DNA of 64,000 bases from Cupriavidus necator (lineage in GTDB: Bacteria > Pseudomonadota > Gammaproteobacteria > Burkholderiales > Burkholderiaceae): positions 1 to 64,000 of the forward strand of contig NZ_SROX01000002.1 in assembly GCF_013141915.1 (NCBI RefSeq). The letters are read 5' to 3'. Made by a program: the position numbers and the translations under genes. A model generated the notes under the pieces. That model ran no database searches, was not told the DNA's origin, and saw nothing but the letters and a program-made list of their open reading frames with translations. The first letter of the stretch is position 1. Each line of letters starts with the position of its first letter. This document shows, in pieces, positions 6,469 to 14,654 of the stretch.

Positions 6469-9102
6469 ATGAAAAAGAAGGACATTGAGATTTTCGATGT
6501 CATGTCGCTGCGCGGCCCGAATATGTGGACATATCGGCCCGTCTTGGAGGCATGGGTCGATATCGGGGAACTGGAGGACTTTCCCTCCAACACGATTCCG
6601 GGGTTTTACGAGCGCCTGTCGGCCTGGCTGCCGTCGCTGATCGAGCATCGCTGCAGCATCGGCGAGCGCGGCGGCTTCCTGCAGCGGCTGAAGGAAGGCA
6701 CCTGGCCGGGCCATATCCTGGAACACGTGACGCTTGAGCTGCAAAACCTGGCGGGCATGCCGGGCGGCTTCGGCAAGGCACGCGAGACGCCGGTGCGCGG
6801 CGTCTACAAAGTGATCGTGCGCGCCTGGCACGAGGAAGTCACCCGCGCCGCCCTGTTCGCCGCGCGCGACCTGGTCATGGCCGCGATCGAAGACCGTCCG
6901 TACGACGTGCCGGCCACGGTGGACCACCTGCGCCGCCTGGTCGACAAGCATTGCCTGGGTCCCAGCACCGCCTGCATCGTCGACGCCGCGGATGACCGCG
7001 ACATCCCTGCGATCCGCCTGTCGGACGGCAACCTGGTGCAATTGGGCTACGGCGCGCGCCAGCGCCGCATCTGGACCGCCGAAACCGACCGCACCAGCGC
7101 CATCGCCGAAAGCATCTCGCGCGACAAGGACCTGACCAAGAGCCTGCTGGAATCCTGCGGCGTACCGGTGCCGGAAGGCCGCCTGGTCGAATCGCCGGAA
7201 GACGCCTGGGATGCCGCCGAGGACATCGGCGTGCCCGTGGTGGTGAAACCCTATGACGGCAACCATGGCCGCGGCGTGTTCACCAACCTGATGACCCGCG
7301 AAGAAGTGGAAACCGCCTACGGCGTGGCCATCGAGGAAGGCAGCGGCGTCATCGTCGAGCGCTTCATCCCCGGCAACGAGCACCGCCTGCTGGTGGTCGG
7401 CGGCCGCCTGGTCGCCGCTGCCATGGGCGAGACCGCCAGCGTGGTCGGCGACGGCAAGTCCACCATTGACGAACTGATCGAGCTGCAGATCAATTCCGAT
7501 CCGCGCCGCGGCAGCACCGAGGACCACCCGCTCAACTGCGTGCGGCTCGACTCCGCCGCGCGGCTGGAACTGAAGCGCCAGGGCATGGACGGCAGCACGG
7601 TGCCGCCGCAGGGCCGCCCCGTGCTGATCCAGCGCAACGGCAACGTCGCCTTCGACGTCACCGACCGCGTGCACCCCAGCGTCGCCGCGCATGCCGCGCT
7701 GGCCGCGCGCGTGGTCGGACTGGATATCGCCGGCGTGGATCTGGTGGCCGAGGACATCTCGCGCCCGCTGCACGAACAGCGCGGCGCCATTGTCGAAGTC
7801 AACGCCGGCCCCGGCCTGCTGATGCATATCAAGCCCGCCGAGGGCACGCCGCGCCCGGTGGGCCGCGCCATCGTCAACCACCTGTTCCCCGAGTCCGAAG
7901 ACGACCAGGGCCGCATCCCGGTGGTCGGCGTGACCGGCACCAACGGCAAGACCGTGGTGGCACGCCTGGTGGCGCGCCTGCTGCAGCTGTCGGGCAAGCA
8001 TACCGGCCTGGCCTGCAGCGATGGCCTGTTCCTGGACCGCCGCCAGGTGGAAAGCGGCGACCGGTCCAACTGGGAAGCCGCCCACCGCATCCTGATGAAC
8101 CGCGCGGTCGAGGCCGCCGTGTTCGAGAACGACAGCGGCAGCATCCTGTCCGAGGGCCTAGCCTATGACCGCTGCCAGGTCGGCGTGGTCACCAACTTCG
8201 ACCAGCCCGACCATCTCGGCGACTATTACGTCGAAGACGAAGACCGCATGTACAACGTGCTGCGCACGCAGGTCGACGTGGTGCTGCAGAATGGCGCGGC
8301 CGTGCTCAACGCGCGCGACCCACGCCTGGTGGAGATGGCCGAACTGTGCGATGGCGACGTCATCTTCTTTGGCCTGACGCCGGAGCTGCCTGCGATCGTG
8401 TCGCACCGCGCCGCGGGCAAGCGCGCGGTGTACGTGCGCGAAGGCAAGATCGTGCTGGCCAGCGGGACCAGCGAGACCGCGCTGGTGGACGTGGCCGCGG
8501 TGCCGCTGACCTATGCCGGCCGCGTCGCGTTCCAGGTCGAGAATGTGCTGGCCGCCGTGGCCGCCGGCTGGGCGCTGGGCATCTCCAATGACCTGATCCG
8601 CGCCGGCGTGGTGACCTTCGATGTCGGCCAGGTCGACGTGCCGGGCCGGTTTACGCTGTTCGAGCGCAACGGTGCCACGGTGGTGATCGACGACGCCCAC
8701 AACGCCCCCGCGCTGGAAGCGCTGGCGACCGCGCTGGACCGCTTCCCGGCCGAGCGCCGCATGGTGGTCTACGGCGCCGGCGCGCAGCGCCGCGACGAAG
8801 ACCTGGTGCGCCAGGGCAAGGCCCTGGGCCAGCATTTCGACCGCGTGTTCCTGTGCGAGGACCGCAGCGTCAAGCGCGCCCTGGCCGACGCCGAGGCGCG
8901 CGCGCTGCTCAAGCAGGGCCTGTACGAAGGCCGGCGCGTGACCAAGATCATCGACGAAGGCACGCGCGCCAGCGCCATCGAAACCGCCCTGAGCCAACTG
9001 GTACCGGGCGACCTGCTGGTGTTGCAGTGCGACGAGGCTGCTACCGGCGCGACCGTCGACCTGGTGCACCACTGGATGGGCCAGCCTGCCCGCCGCGCCT
9101 GA
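6469..9102 (+). CDS. cphA': Cyanophycin synthetase-like protein CphA' (second synthetase, diverged)
   Basis: The 877-residue protein has the three-domain layout of cyanophycin synthetase, which links Asp and Arg into a storage polymer in the cytoplasm. The N domain is well kept: 'IPGFYERL', 'RGGFLQRLKEGTW' and 'GHILEHVTLELQ' (H82, E85, H86). The ATP-grasp domain has 'VVVKPYDGNHGRG' near 258-270 but lacks the usual 'ANLSTGG' loop, reading 'QRNGNVAFDVTD' at 388-399. The Mur-ligase-like domain has the P-loop 'GVTGTNGKT' at about 487, but the normal 'SARGGLL' is 'NDSGSIL' (554-560) and 'DYAHNP' is 'DDAHNAP'. A full two-step synthesis by this protein alone is therefore doubtful. Start ATG 6469; no strong RBS. 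cphA follows after 43 bases. Confidence 0.93.
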   Translation: MKKKDIEIFDVMSLRGPNMWTYRPVLEAWVDIGELEDFPSNTIPGFYERLSAWLPSLIEHRCSIGERGGFLQRLKEGTWPGHILEHVTLELQNLAGMPGGFGKARETPVRGVYKVIVRAWHEEVTRAALFAARDLVMAAIEDRPYDVPATVDHLRRLVDKHCLGPSTACIVDAADDRDIPAIRLSDGNLVQLGYGARQRRIWTAETDRTSAIAESISRDKDLTKSLLESCGVPVPEGRLVESPEDAWDAAEDIGVPVVVKPYDGNHGRGVFTNLMTREEVETAYGVAIEEGSGVIVERFIPGNEHRLLVVGGRLVAAAMGETASVVGDGKSTIDELIELQINSDPRRGSTEDHPLNCVRLDSAARLELKRQGMDGSTVPPQGRPVLIQRNGNVAFDVTDRVHPSVAAHAALAARVVGLDIAGVDLVAEDISRPLHEQRGAIVEVNAGPGLLMHIKPAEGTPRPVGRAIVNHLFPESEDDQGRIPVVGVTGTNGKTVVARLVARLLQLSGKHTGLACSDGLFLDRRQVESGDRSNWEAAHRILMNRAVEAAVFENDSGSILSEGLAYDRCQVGVVTNFDQPDHLGDYYVEDEDRMYNVLRTQVDVVLQNGAAVLNARDPRLVEMAELCDGDVIFFGLTPELPAIVSHRAAGKRAVYVREGKIVLASGTSETALVDVAAVPLTYAGRVAFQVENVLAAVAAGWALGISNDLIRAGVVTFDVGQVDVPGRFTLFERNGATVVIDDAHNAPALEALATALDRFPAERRMVVYGAGAQRRDEDLVRQGKALGQHFDRVFLCEDRSVKRALADAEARALLKQGLYEGRRVTKIIDEGTRASAIETALSQLVPGDLLVLQCDEAATGATVDLVHHWMGQPARRA

Positions 9103-9145
9103 CGCCCCCAGCCCAACCGCGCATAGAAGACACGGAAACCGTTCT

Positions 9146-11716
9146 ATGGAAGTCTCCCGTATCCGGGCCCTGCGGGGCCCGAACCTGTGGTGCCGCCACA
9201 CCGCCATCGAGGCGATCGTGGCCTGCCAGGACACCGCCAACATGCTGTCGGCGCTGCCCGGCTTTGAAGACCGGCTGCGCGCGCGCTTCCCCGAAATCGG
9301 GCCGCTGCGCCCCGACGAGGAATCGGGCGAGCTGTCGCTGGCCCACGTGCTCGAAGTCACGGCGCTGCGCCTGCAAGCGGCCGCCGGCTGCCCGGTGACG
9401 TTCAGCCGCACCGCGCAGACGGTCGAGCCCGGCATCTACCAGGTGATCGTGCAGTACAGCGAGGAAGAAGTCGGCCGGCTCGCCTTCGAGCTTGCCGAAG
9501 CGCTGTGCAACGCGGCCCGCCACGACACCGCGTTCGACCTGGCCGACGCGCTGCACCGCCTGCGCGAGCTCGACGAGGACGTGCGCCTGGGGCCGAGCAC
9601 AGGCTCCATCGTCTACGCGGCGGTCGCGCGCGGCATCCCGTACCGGCGCCTGACGCAGGGCTCGATGGTGCAGTTCGGCTGGGGCAGCAAGCAGCGCCGC
9701 ATCCAGGCTGCCGAGACCGACCGTACCAGCGCCGTGGCCGAGTCGATCGCTCAGGACAAGGAACTGACCAAGACCCTGCTGCACGCCGCCGGCGTGCCGG
9801 TGCCGCTGGGCCGCTCGGTGCGCAGTGCCGAAGAGGCCTGGGCCGCGGCGCAGGAAATCGACGCGCCGGTGGTGGTCAAGCCCCGCGACGGCAACCAGGG
9901 CAAGGGCGTGGCGGTGCGCATCCGCACCCGCGAGGAAGTAATGACCGCCTACGAGGTGGCCTCGGACATCAGCTCGGACGTGATCGTCGAGCGCTATATC
10001 CCGGGCCACGATTTCCGCCTGCTGGTGGTCGGCAAGCAACTGGTCGCGGCCGCGCGCCGCGATCCCCCCCAAGTCATCGGCGACGGCATGCATACCGTGC
10101 GCCAGCTGGTCGAGGAAGTGAACCGCGACCCGCGCCGCGGCGAAGGCCATGCCACCTCGCTGACCAAGATCCGCTTTGACGACATCGCGCTGGCGACGCT
10201 CGCCAAGCAGAACCTGACCGCCGATTCCGTGCCCGCCAACGGCACCCGCGTGGTGCTGCGCAACAACGCCAACCTGTCCACCGGCGGCAGCGCCACCGAC
10301 GTGACCGACGACGTCCACCCCGACATCGCCGCGCGCGCTGTCGCGGCCGCGCAGATGGTGGGCCTGGACATCGCCGGCGTCGACGCGGTCTGTGAAACCA
10401 TGCTCAAGCCGTTCGAGGAACAGGCCGGCGGCATCGTCGAAGTCAACGCCGCGCCGGGCCTGCGCATGCACCTGCAGCCGTCCTACGGCAAGGGCCGCGC
10501 GGTCGGCGAGGCCATCGTCTCGACCATGTTTGCCGACGGCGACGACGGCCGCATCCCGGTGGTGGCGGTCTCGGGCACCAACGGCAAGACCACCACGGTG
10601 CGGCTGATCACCCATATCATGGCCAGCAGCGGCTTGCGCATGGGCATGACCGGCACCGACGGCGTCTATATCCAGGGCGAGCGCATCGATACCGGCGACT
10701 GCAGCGGCCCGCGCAGCGCGCGCAATGTGCTGCTGCACCCCGACGTGGACGCCGCCGTGTTCGAGACCGCGCGCGGCGGCCTGCTGCGCGAGGGCCTGGC
10801 CTTTGACCGCTGCGATGTGGCGGTGGTGACCAACGTCGGTGAAGGCGACCACCTCGGCCTGTCCTACATCAACTCGGTGGAAGACCTGGCAGTGCTCAAG
10901 AGCGTGATCGTGCAGAACGTGGCGCCGCACGGCATGGCCGTGCTCAACGCCGCCGATCCGATGGTGGTGCGCATGGCCGACGCCTGCCCCGGCAGCGTCA
11001 CCTTCTTCGCGCACGACCCCGACCAGCCGGCCATGGCCACGCACCGCGCGCAGGGCAAGCGCGTGGTGTTCGTCGACGGCGCCGACATCGTCGCCGCGGA
11101 GGGCGACGCCGAAGTGCGCATCGCGCTGGCCGAGATCCCGCTGACGCGCAACGGCACCATCGGCTTCCAGGTCGAGAACGCGATGTCGTCGATCGCCGCC
11201 GCGTGGGCGCTGGGCGTCGACTGGTCGGTGATCCGTCGCGGGCTGGCCACCTTCGTCAACGATGCGCAGACCGCGCCCGGACGCTTCAATGTGTTCGACT
11301 ACCGCGGCGCCACGCTGATCGCCGACTATGGCCACAACCCGGATGCGATCCTGGCGCTGTGCAACGCGATCCAATCCATTCCGGCCAGGCGGCGGGTGGT
11401 GGTGATCAGCGGCGCGGGCGACCGCCGCGACGACGACATCCGCCGCCAGACCCAGATCCTGGGCGGCGTGTTCGATGAAGTTGTGCTGTACCAGGACCAG
11501 TGCCAGCGCGGCCGCGCCGACGGCGAGGTGCTGGCGCTGCTGCGCGAAGGCCTGCAGGGCGCGCAACGCGCCAGCCAGGTCGAGGAAATCCACGGCGAGT
11601 TCCTCGCCATCGATACCGCGCTGTCGCACCTGCAGCCGGGCGACCTGTGCCTGGTCCTGGTGGACCAGGTGGAAGAGGCGCTGGGGCATATCGCCGGTCG
11701 CATCGCGCAGGGGTAA
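9146..11716 (+). CDS. cphA: Cyanophycin synthetase CphA
   Basis: The 856-residue enzyme builds cyanophycin (multi-L-arginyl-poly-L-aspartate) by ATP-dependent addition of Asp then Arg. The ATP-grasp domain has 'VVVKPRDGNQGKG' and intact 'ANLSTGG' (375-381). The Mur-ligase-like domain has 'AVSGTNGKTTTVRL', 'TARGGLL' (541-547) and 'DYGHNPD' (727-733). Unlike CphA', its N domain has diverged: the segment corresponding to the His-x2-Glu-His motif reads 'HVLEVTALRLQ' (H67, E70, V71), losing the second His, and the GGF segment before it is missing. It lies 43 bases after cphA' in the same direction, probably as one operon ending at the terminator at 11802-11834. Start ATG 9146. Confidence 0.95.
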   Translation: MEVSRIRALRGPNLWCRHTAIEAIVACQDTANMLSALPGFEDRLRARFPEIGPLRPDEESGELSLAHVLEVTALRLQAAAGCPVTFSRTAQTVEPGIYQVIVQYSEEEVGRLAFELAEALCNAARHDTAFDLADALHRLRELDEDVRLGPSTGSIVYAAVARGIPYRRLTQGSMVQFGWGSKQRRIQAAETDRTSAVAESIAQDKELTKTLLHAAGVPVPLGRSVRSAEEAWAAAQEIDAPVVVKPRDGNQGKGVAVRIRTREEVMTAYEVASDISSDVIVERYIPGHDFRLLVVGKQLVAAARRDPPQVIGDGMHTVRQLVEEVNRDPRRGEGHATSLTKIRFDDIALATLAKQNLTADSVPANGTRVVLRNNANLSTGGSATDVTDDVHPDIAARAVAAAQMVGLDIAGVDAVCETMLKPFEEQAGGIVEVNAAPGLRMHLQPSYGKGRAVGEAIVSTMFADGDDGRIPVVAVSGTNGKTTTVRLITHIMASSGLRMGMTGTDGVYIQGERIDTGDCSGPRSARNVLLHPDVDAAVFETARGGLLREGLAFDRCDVAVVTNVGEGDHLGLSYINSVEDLAVLKSVIVQNVAPHGMAVLNAADPMVVRMADACPGSVTFFAHDPDQPAMATHRAQGKRVVFVDGADIVAAEGDAEVRIALAEIPLTRNGTIGFQVENAMSSIAAAWALGVDWSVIRRGLATFVNDAQTAPGRFNVFDYRGATLIADYGHNPDAILALCNAIQSIPARRRVVVISGAGDRRDDDIRRQTQILGGVFDEVVLYQDQCQRGRADGEVLALLREGLQGAQRASQVEEIHGEFLAIDTALSHLQPGDLCLVLVDQVEEALGHIAGRIAQG

Positions 11717-11731
11717 GTCCTTCCGCAGTGC

Positions 11732-11779
11732 CGCGGGGCGCTCCCCTCTCCCATAAATGGGAGAGGGGAGCGCCCCGCG
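11732..11779. repeat. Palindromic intergenic repeat, copy A (22-bp arms)
   Basis: A perfect inverted repeat with 22-base arms and a TAAA loop. The inner part CTCCCCTCTCCCA/TGGGAGAGGGGAG belongs to the same family as copies at 27328, 27409, 46690 and 49963. It lies between the end of cphA and its terminator. Confidence 0.85.
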
Positions 11780-11801
11780 CAAGGTGAACTTCCTCAGCAA
11801 C

Positions 11802-11834
11802 AAAAAAGCCGGTTCCAGGGAACCGGCTTTTTTT
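11802..11834. terminator. Bidirectional terminator between cphA and the amino-acid permease gene
   Basis: AAAAAAGCCGGTT and AACCGGCTTTTTTT form a stem with a 6-base loop, with A-run and T-run flanks, so it can stop transcription from both convergent sides. Confidence 0.9.
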
Positions 11835-11854
11835 GCGCACAGGCAAGCTTGATC

Positions 11855-12514
11855 TCAATGCCTTCCCGGCAACGACAACCTCCGCTCCAGCCTGTGCTGC
11901 AGCCCGGACAACCCCGTGCTCAACACCCAGTAGATCACCGCCACCGCCAGGTACAGCGGCAACGGCTGGTACGTCGCCGCGATCACCTCCTGCGCGGTGC
12001 GCAGCAACTCCGTCACGGTAATCACCGACACCAGCGAGGTATCCTTGATCAGGCTGATCAGGCTGTTCGACAGGCTCGGCACCGCCAGCCGCAGCGCCTG
12101 CGGGCCCACCACATAGCGTAGCGCCTGTGCCGGCGTCAACCCCAGGCTGTATGCGGCCAGCCATTGGCCGCGCGCCACGCCGACGATGGCGCCGCGCATG
12201 CTTTCCGACAGGTACGCCCCCACATTCAGGCTCAGCGTCAGCACGCCGGCCGGGGTGGGCTCCAGCGCGATGCCAACGCCCGGCAGCCCGTAGTACACCA
12301 CAAAGATCTGCACCAGCAGCGGCGTGCCGCGCATGACGCTGACATAGGAGCGCGCCACCGCCTTGAGCGCGCGGCTGTGGCTGATGCCCATCAGCGCCAC
12401 CACGGTGCCTATCATCAGCCCGAACAGCATCGACCACAATGCAAACTTGATGGTCAGCAGCGTGCCCTGCAACAGCACGGGCAGGGAATCGATGACGAGC
12501 TGGAGAGCGGACAT
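11855..12514 (-). CDS. Amino-acid ABC transporter permease (His/Glu/cystine family)
   Basis: The 219-residue inner-membrane protein is a polar amino-acid permease of the HisM/TcyL type. It has about five hydrophobic segments, an 'RGTPLLVQIF' segment near residue 65 and the EAA-loop region 'LRYVVGPQALRLAVPSLSN'. The ATG at 12514 fits the family's usual N-terminus; the frame stays open to 12673 across non-protein-like sequence. It follows the cystine-type binding-protein gene after 110 bases on the same strand. No ATPase gene is nearby, so the transporter must borrow one from elsewhere or the operon has lost it. Confidence 0.9.
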   Translation of the reverse strand: MSALQLVIDSLPVLLQGTLLTIKFALWSMLFGLMIGTVVALMGISHSRALKAVARSYVSVMRGTPLLVQIFVVYYGLPGVGIALEPTPAGVLTLSLNVGAYLSESMRGAIVGVARGQWLAAYSLGLTPAQALRYVVGPQALRLAVPSLSNSLISLIKDTSLVSVITVTELLRTAQEVIAATYQPLPLYLAVAVIYWVLSTGLSGLQHRLERRLSLPGRH

Positions 12515-12624
12515 GGGCGTGGCGGCGGACAATGGGTAAGAAAACAAAGCGGCGCGGCAGCCATGCAGGCCGCCGCGCCGCGACATGATACCGCCCGGCT
12601 CGCTGGCCGGCTTACTGGATCGGC

Positions 12625-13446
12625 TTACTTGATCGGCTTGCCAACGGGCTTGGTCACGTCGGTGCCGAACCACTTCACCGAGAGCTTGCCGAGCGTGCCG
12701 TCCTTGCTCAGGTCTTCCAGCGCACGGTTGATGGCTTGCGCAAACTTGGGGTTGTCCTTGCGGAACGGGATCGCCACCTGCGTGGTGGCGCCCGCCACGA
12801 TGGCGCCCGGCCGCAGCGGCAGGTTGGCGGTCTTGACCAGGTAGGCGACCATCAGCCGGTCATTGAGCGCGGCGTCGACACGCTGTGCCGCCAGGTCGCG
12901 CAGGTACTCAGGCGCGCCGGGATAGGTCTTGACTTCGATGCCGGCCACTGACTTGGCCAGGTCGTTGTAATTGCTGCCCAGGCTGACGCCGAGCTTGTGG
13001 CCCTTCAGGTCTTCCAGCGACTTGAACTGGCGCTTGTCGTCCTTGCGCTGGATCAGCTGCGCATCCGAGTAGACGTAGGGCGTGGAGAAGTCCAGCACCT
13101 GCTGGCGTTGCGGCGTGACGTTGACCTGGTTGACGATCACGTCAAACTTGCCCGCCTGCAGGCCGGCGATGATGCCGCTCCATTCGGTGGTGACGAACTC
13201 CGGCTTGACGCCAAGCTTGCCCGCCACCGCCCGCGCCACGTCCACGTCGAAGCCTTCCAGCTCGTTCTTTGCGCCACGGAAGCCGAACGGGGGATAGGTG
13301 CCCTCCAGCCCGATCTTCAGCACGCCGGCCTGCTTGACGGTGTCGAGCAGGTCGGCGGCATGGACCGCGGTGGCCGCCAGGCCGGCGCCAGCCACCAGGG
13401 AAGCGGCCAGCAAGGATTTGAACCAGCCAGTACGAAGCGATCGCAT
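12625..13446 (-). CDS. Amino-acid ABC transporter substrate-binding protein, cystine-binding type
   Basis: The 273-residue periplasmic binding protein has a signal peptide (residues 1-30, ending 'TAVHAAD'). The mature part resembles FliY/TcyJ cystine-binding proteins: 'LEGTYPPFGFRG', 'DVIVNQVNVTPQR', 'DFSTPYVYSD', 'GSNYND' and the C-terminal 'KDGTLGKLSVKWFGTDVTKP'. The partner is the permease gene downstream. Cystine as ligand is inferred from these motifs; other polar amino acids are possible. Start ATG 13446 is the first codon giving a proper signal peptide. Confidence 0.9.
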   Translation of the reverse strand: MRSLRTGWFKSLLAASLVAGAGLAATAVHAADLLDTVKQAGVLKIGLEGTYPPFGFRGAKNELEGFDVDVARAVAGKLGVKPEFVTTEWSGIIAGLQAGKFDVIVNQVNVTPQRQQVLDFSTPYVYSDAQLIQRKDDKRQFKSLEDLKGHKLGVSLGSNYNDLAKSVAGIEVKTYPGAPEYLRDLAAQRVDAALNDRLMVAYLVKTANLPLRPGAIVAGATTQVAIPFRKDNPKFAQAINRALEDLSKDGTLGKLSVKWFGTDVTKPVGKPIK

Positions 13447-13637
13447 ATGTTCTCCAGTCGATGCGGATAGGCAATATGGGGCAGCGCCGGCAGGCCTCTT
13501 TTGGGGGCCGCCGGTCGGTTGTGCTGCTATGAGCCTATATCGGGCTCAACACTACCGCAAACCCTATCGAAGGCAAAATATCGATTCATCATGGCTAAAT
13601 AACCGCGAGGCCCGGTTCCCCCGCCCGCCGCCCTGCC

Positions 13638-14549
13638 CTACTGGTAGGCCTTGTCGTTGGGCGCCGCGAACAGCGCCTTCATGTCGGCCGACAGCGGATA
13701 GTTCATGTTGATGCCGCGCGGCGGAATCGGCGACATGAACCACTTGTTGTACAGCTTCTCGGCCCGGCCGCTGGTCTGCAAGTCGGCGATCACGCCGTCG
13801 GCCAGCTTCTTGAACGAGGGGTCGTCCTTGCGGAACATGCAGGCGTAGTTTTCGGTCTGCAGCGGCGCGCCCACCACCACCCAGTCGGCCGCATTCTTGG
13901 CCTTGGTGCGCTCGCCATACAGCAGCGGCTCATCCATCACGAACGCCGCGGCACGGCCGGTTTCCAGGATCAGGAAGGACTGGCCGTGATCCTTGGTGCT
14001 GATCAGGTTCATGTTCATCGCCTTCTCGCCGTTCATCTTGACCAGCAGGCGCTCGCCGGTGGTGCCGGCGGTGGTGACCACGTTGCGGTCCTTCAGGTCG
14101 GCAAACTCCTTCACGCCCGAATCCTTCTTGGTCAGCATCTTGATGCCGTAGACAAACAGGCTGTTGGAGAACGCCACCTGCTTCTGCCGCTCCAGGTTAT
14201 TGGTGGTGCTGCCGCATTCGATATCGATGGTGCCGTTCTGCACCAGCGGGATCCGGTTTTGCGAGGTGATCGGCGTCAGGCGCACCTGCAGGTTCGGCAT
14301 CTTCAGTTCGCTTTTTACCTTGTCGACGATCTGCAGCAGGATCTCGTGCGAATAGCCCATGACCTCCTTGCCGTCGGTGTACGAGAACGGGATCGACGAT
14401 TCACGGTAGCCCAGCGAGATCACGCCGCTGTCCTTGATCTTCTTCAGCGTGTCGCCGTCGGCGGCCTGGGCAGCGCCGGCGGCCAGCAGCAGCGTGGCGG
14501 CCGCGAGTGCGCGGCGGGTCGTGGATCGGTGGGGGTGCAGCGTTTGCAT
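13638..14549 (-). CDS. gltI: Glutamate/aspartate ABC transporter substrate-binding protein (GltI-like)
   Basis: The 303-residue periplasmic protein has a signal peptide ('LAAATLLLAAGAAQAADG') and GltI-type motifs: 'GYRESSIPFSYTDGKEVMGYS', 'RIPLVQNGTIDIECGSTTNN' and 'TAGTTGERLL' (each within the first 200 residues). GltI binds Glu/Asp for the GltIJKL importer. The ATG at 14549 is chosen because AAGGAG lies 7 bases upstream; the frame is open to 14579. It lies downstream of dadA on the same strand (105 bases). No gltJKL genes follow, so it relies on another permease or the adjacent one. Aspartate uptake near a cyanophycin locus is suggestive, since Asp forms that polymer's backbone, but this is inference. 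Confidence 0.9.
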   Translation of the reverse strand: MQTLHPHRSTTRRALAAATLLLAAGAAQAADGDTLKKIKDSGVISLGYRESSIPFSYTDGKEVMGYSHEILLQIVDKVKSELKMPNLQVRLTPITSQNRIPLVQNGTIDIECGSTTNNLERQKQVAFSNSLFVYGIKMLTKKDSGVKEFADLKDRNVVTTAGTTGERLLVKMNGEKAMNMNLISTKDHGQSFLILETGRAAAFVMDEPLLYGERTKAKNAADWVVVGAPLQTENYACMFRKDDPSFKKLADGVIADLQTSGRAEKLYNKWFMSPIPPRGINMNYPLSADMKALFAAPNDKAYQ

Positions 14550-14654
14550 GTGGCGCTCCTTGTCGTGGGGCTTGGTCATCGAGGCATGTTTCGTGGACAG
14601 CTTCAGGTACTGCGGACTTACCGGTACGGCAACAACCCATGCTCGGCCGCGGCG

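Noticed and set aside
9041-11803. Long antisense frame (about 920 codons) opposite cphA, and similar ones opposite cphA', serS/rarA and chpA
   Set aside because: They mirror high-GC codon bias of real genes, have repetitive His/Arg/Gly/Ala-rich translations and no domains.
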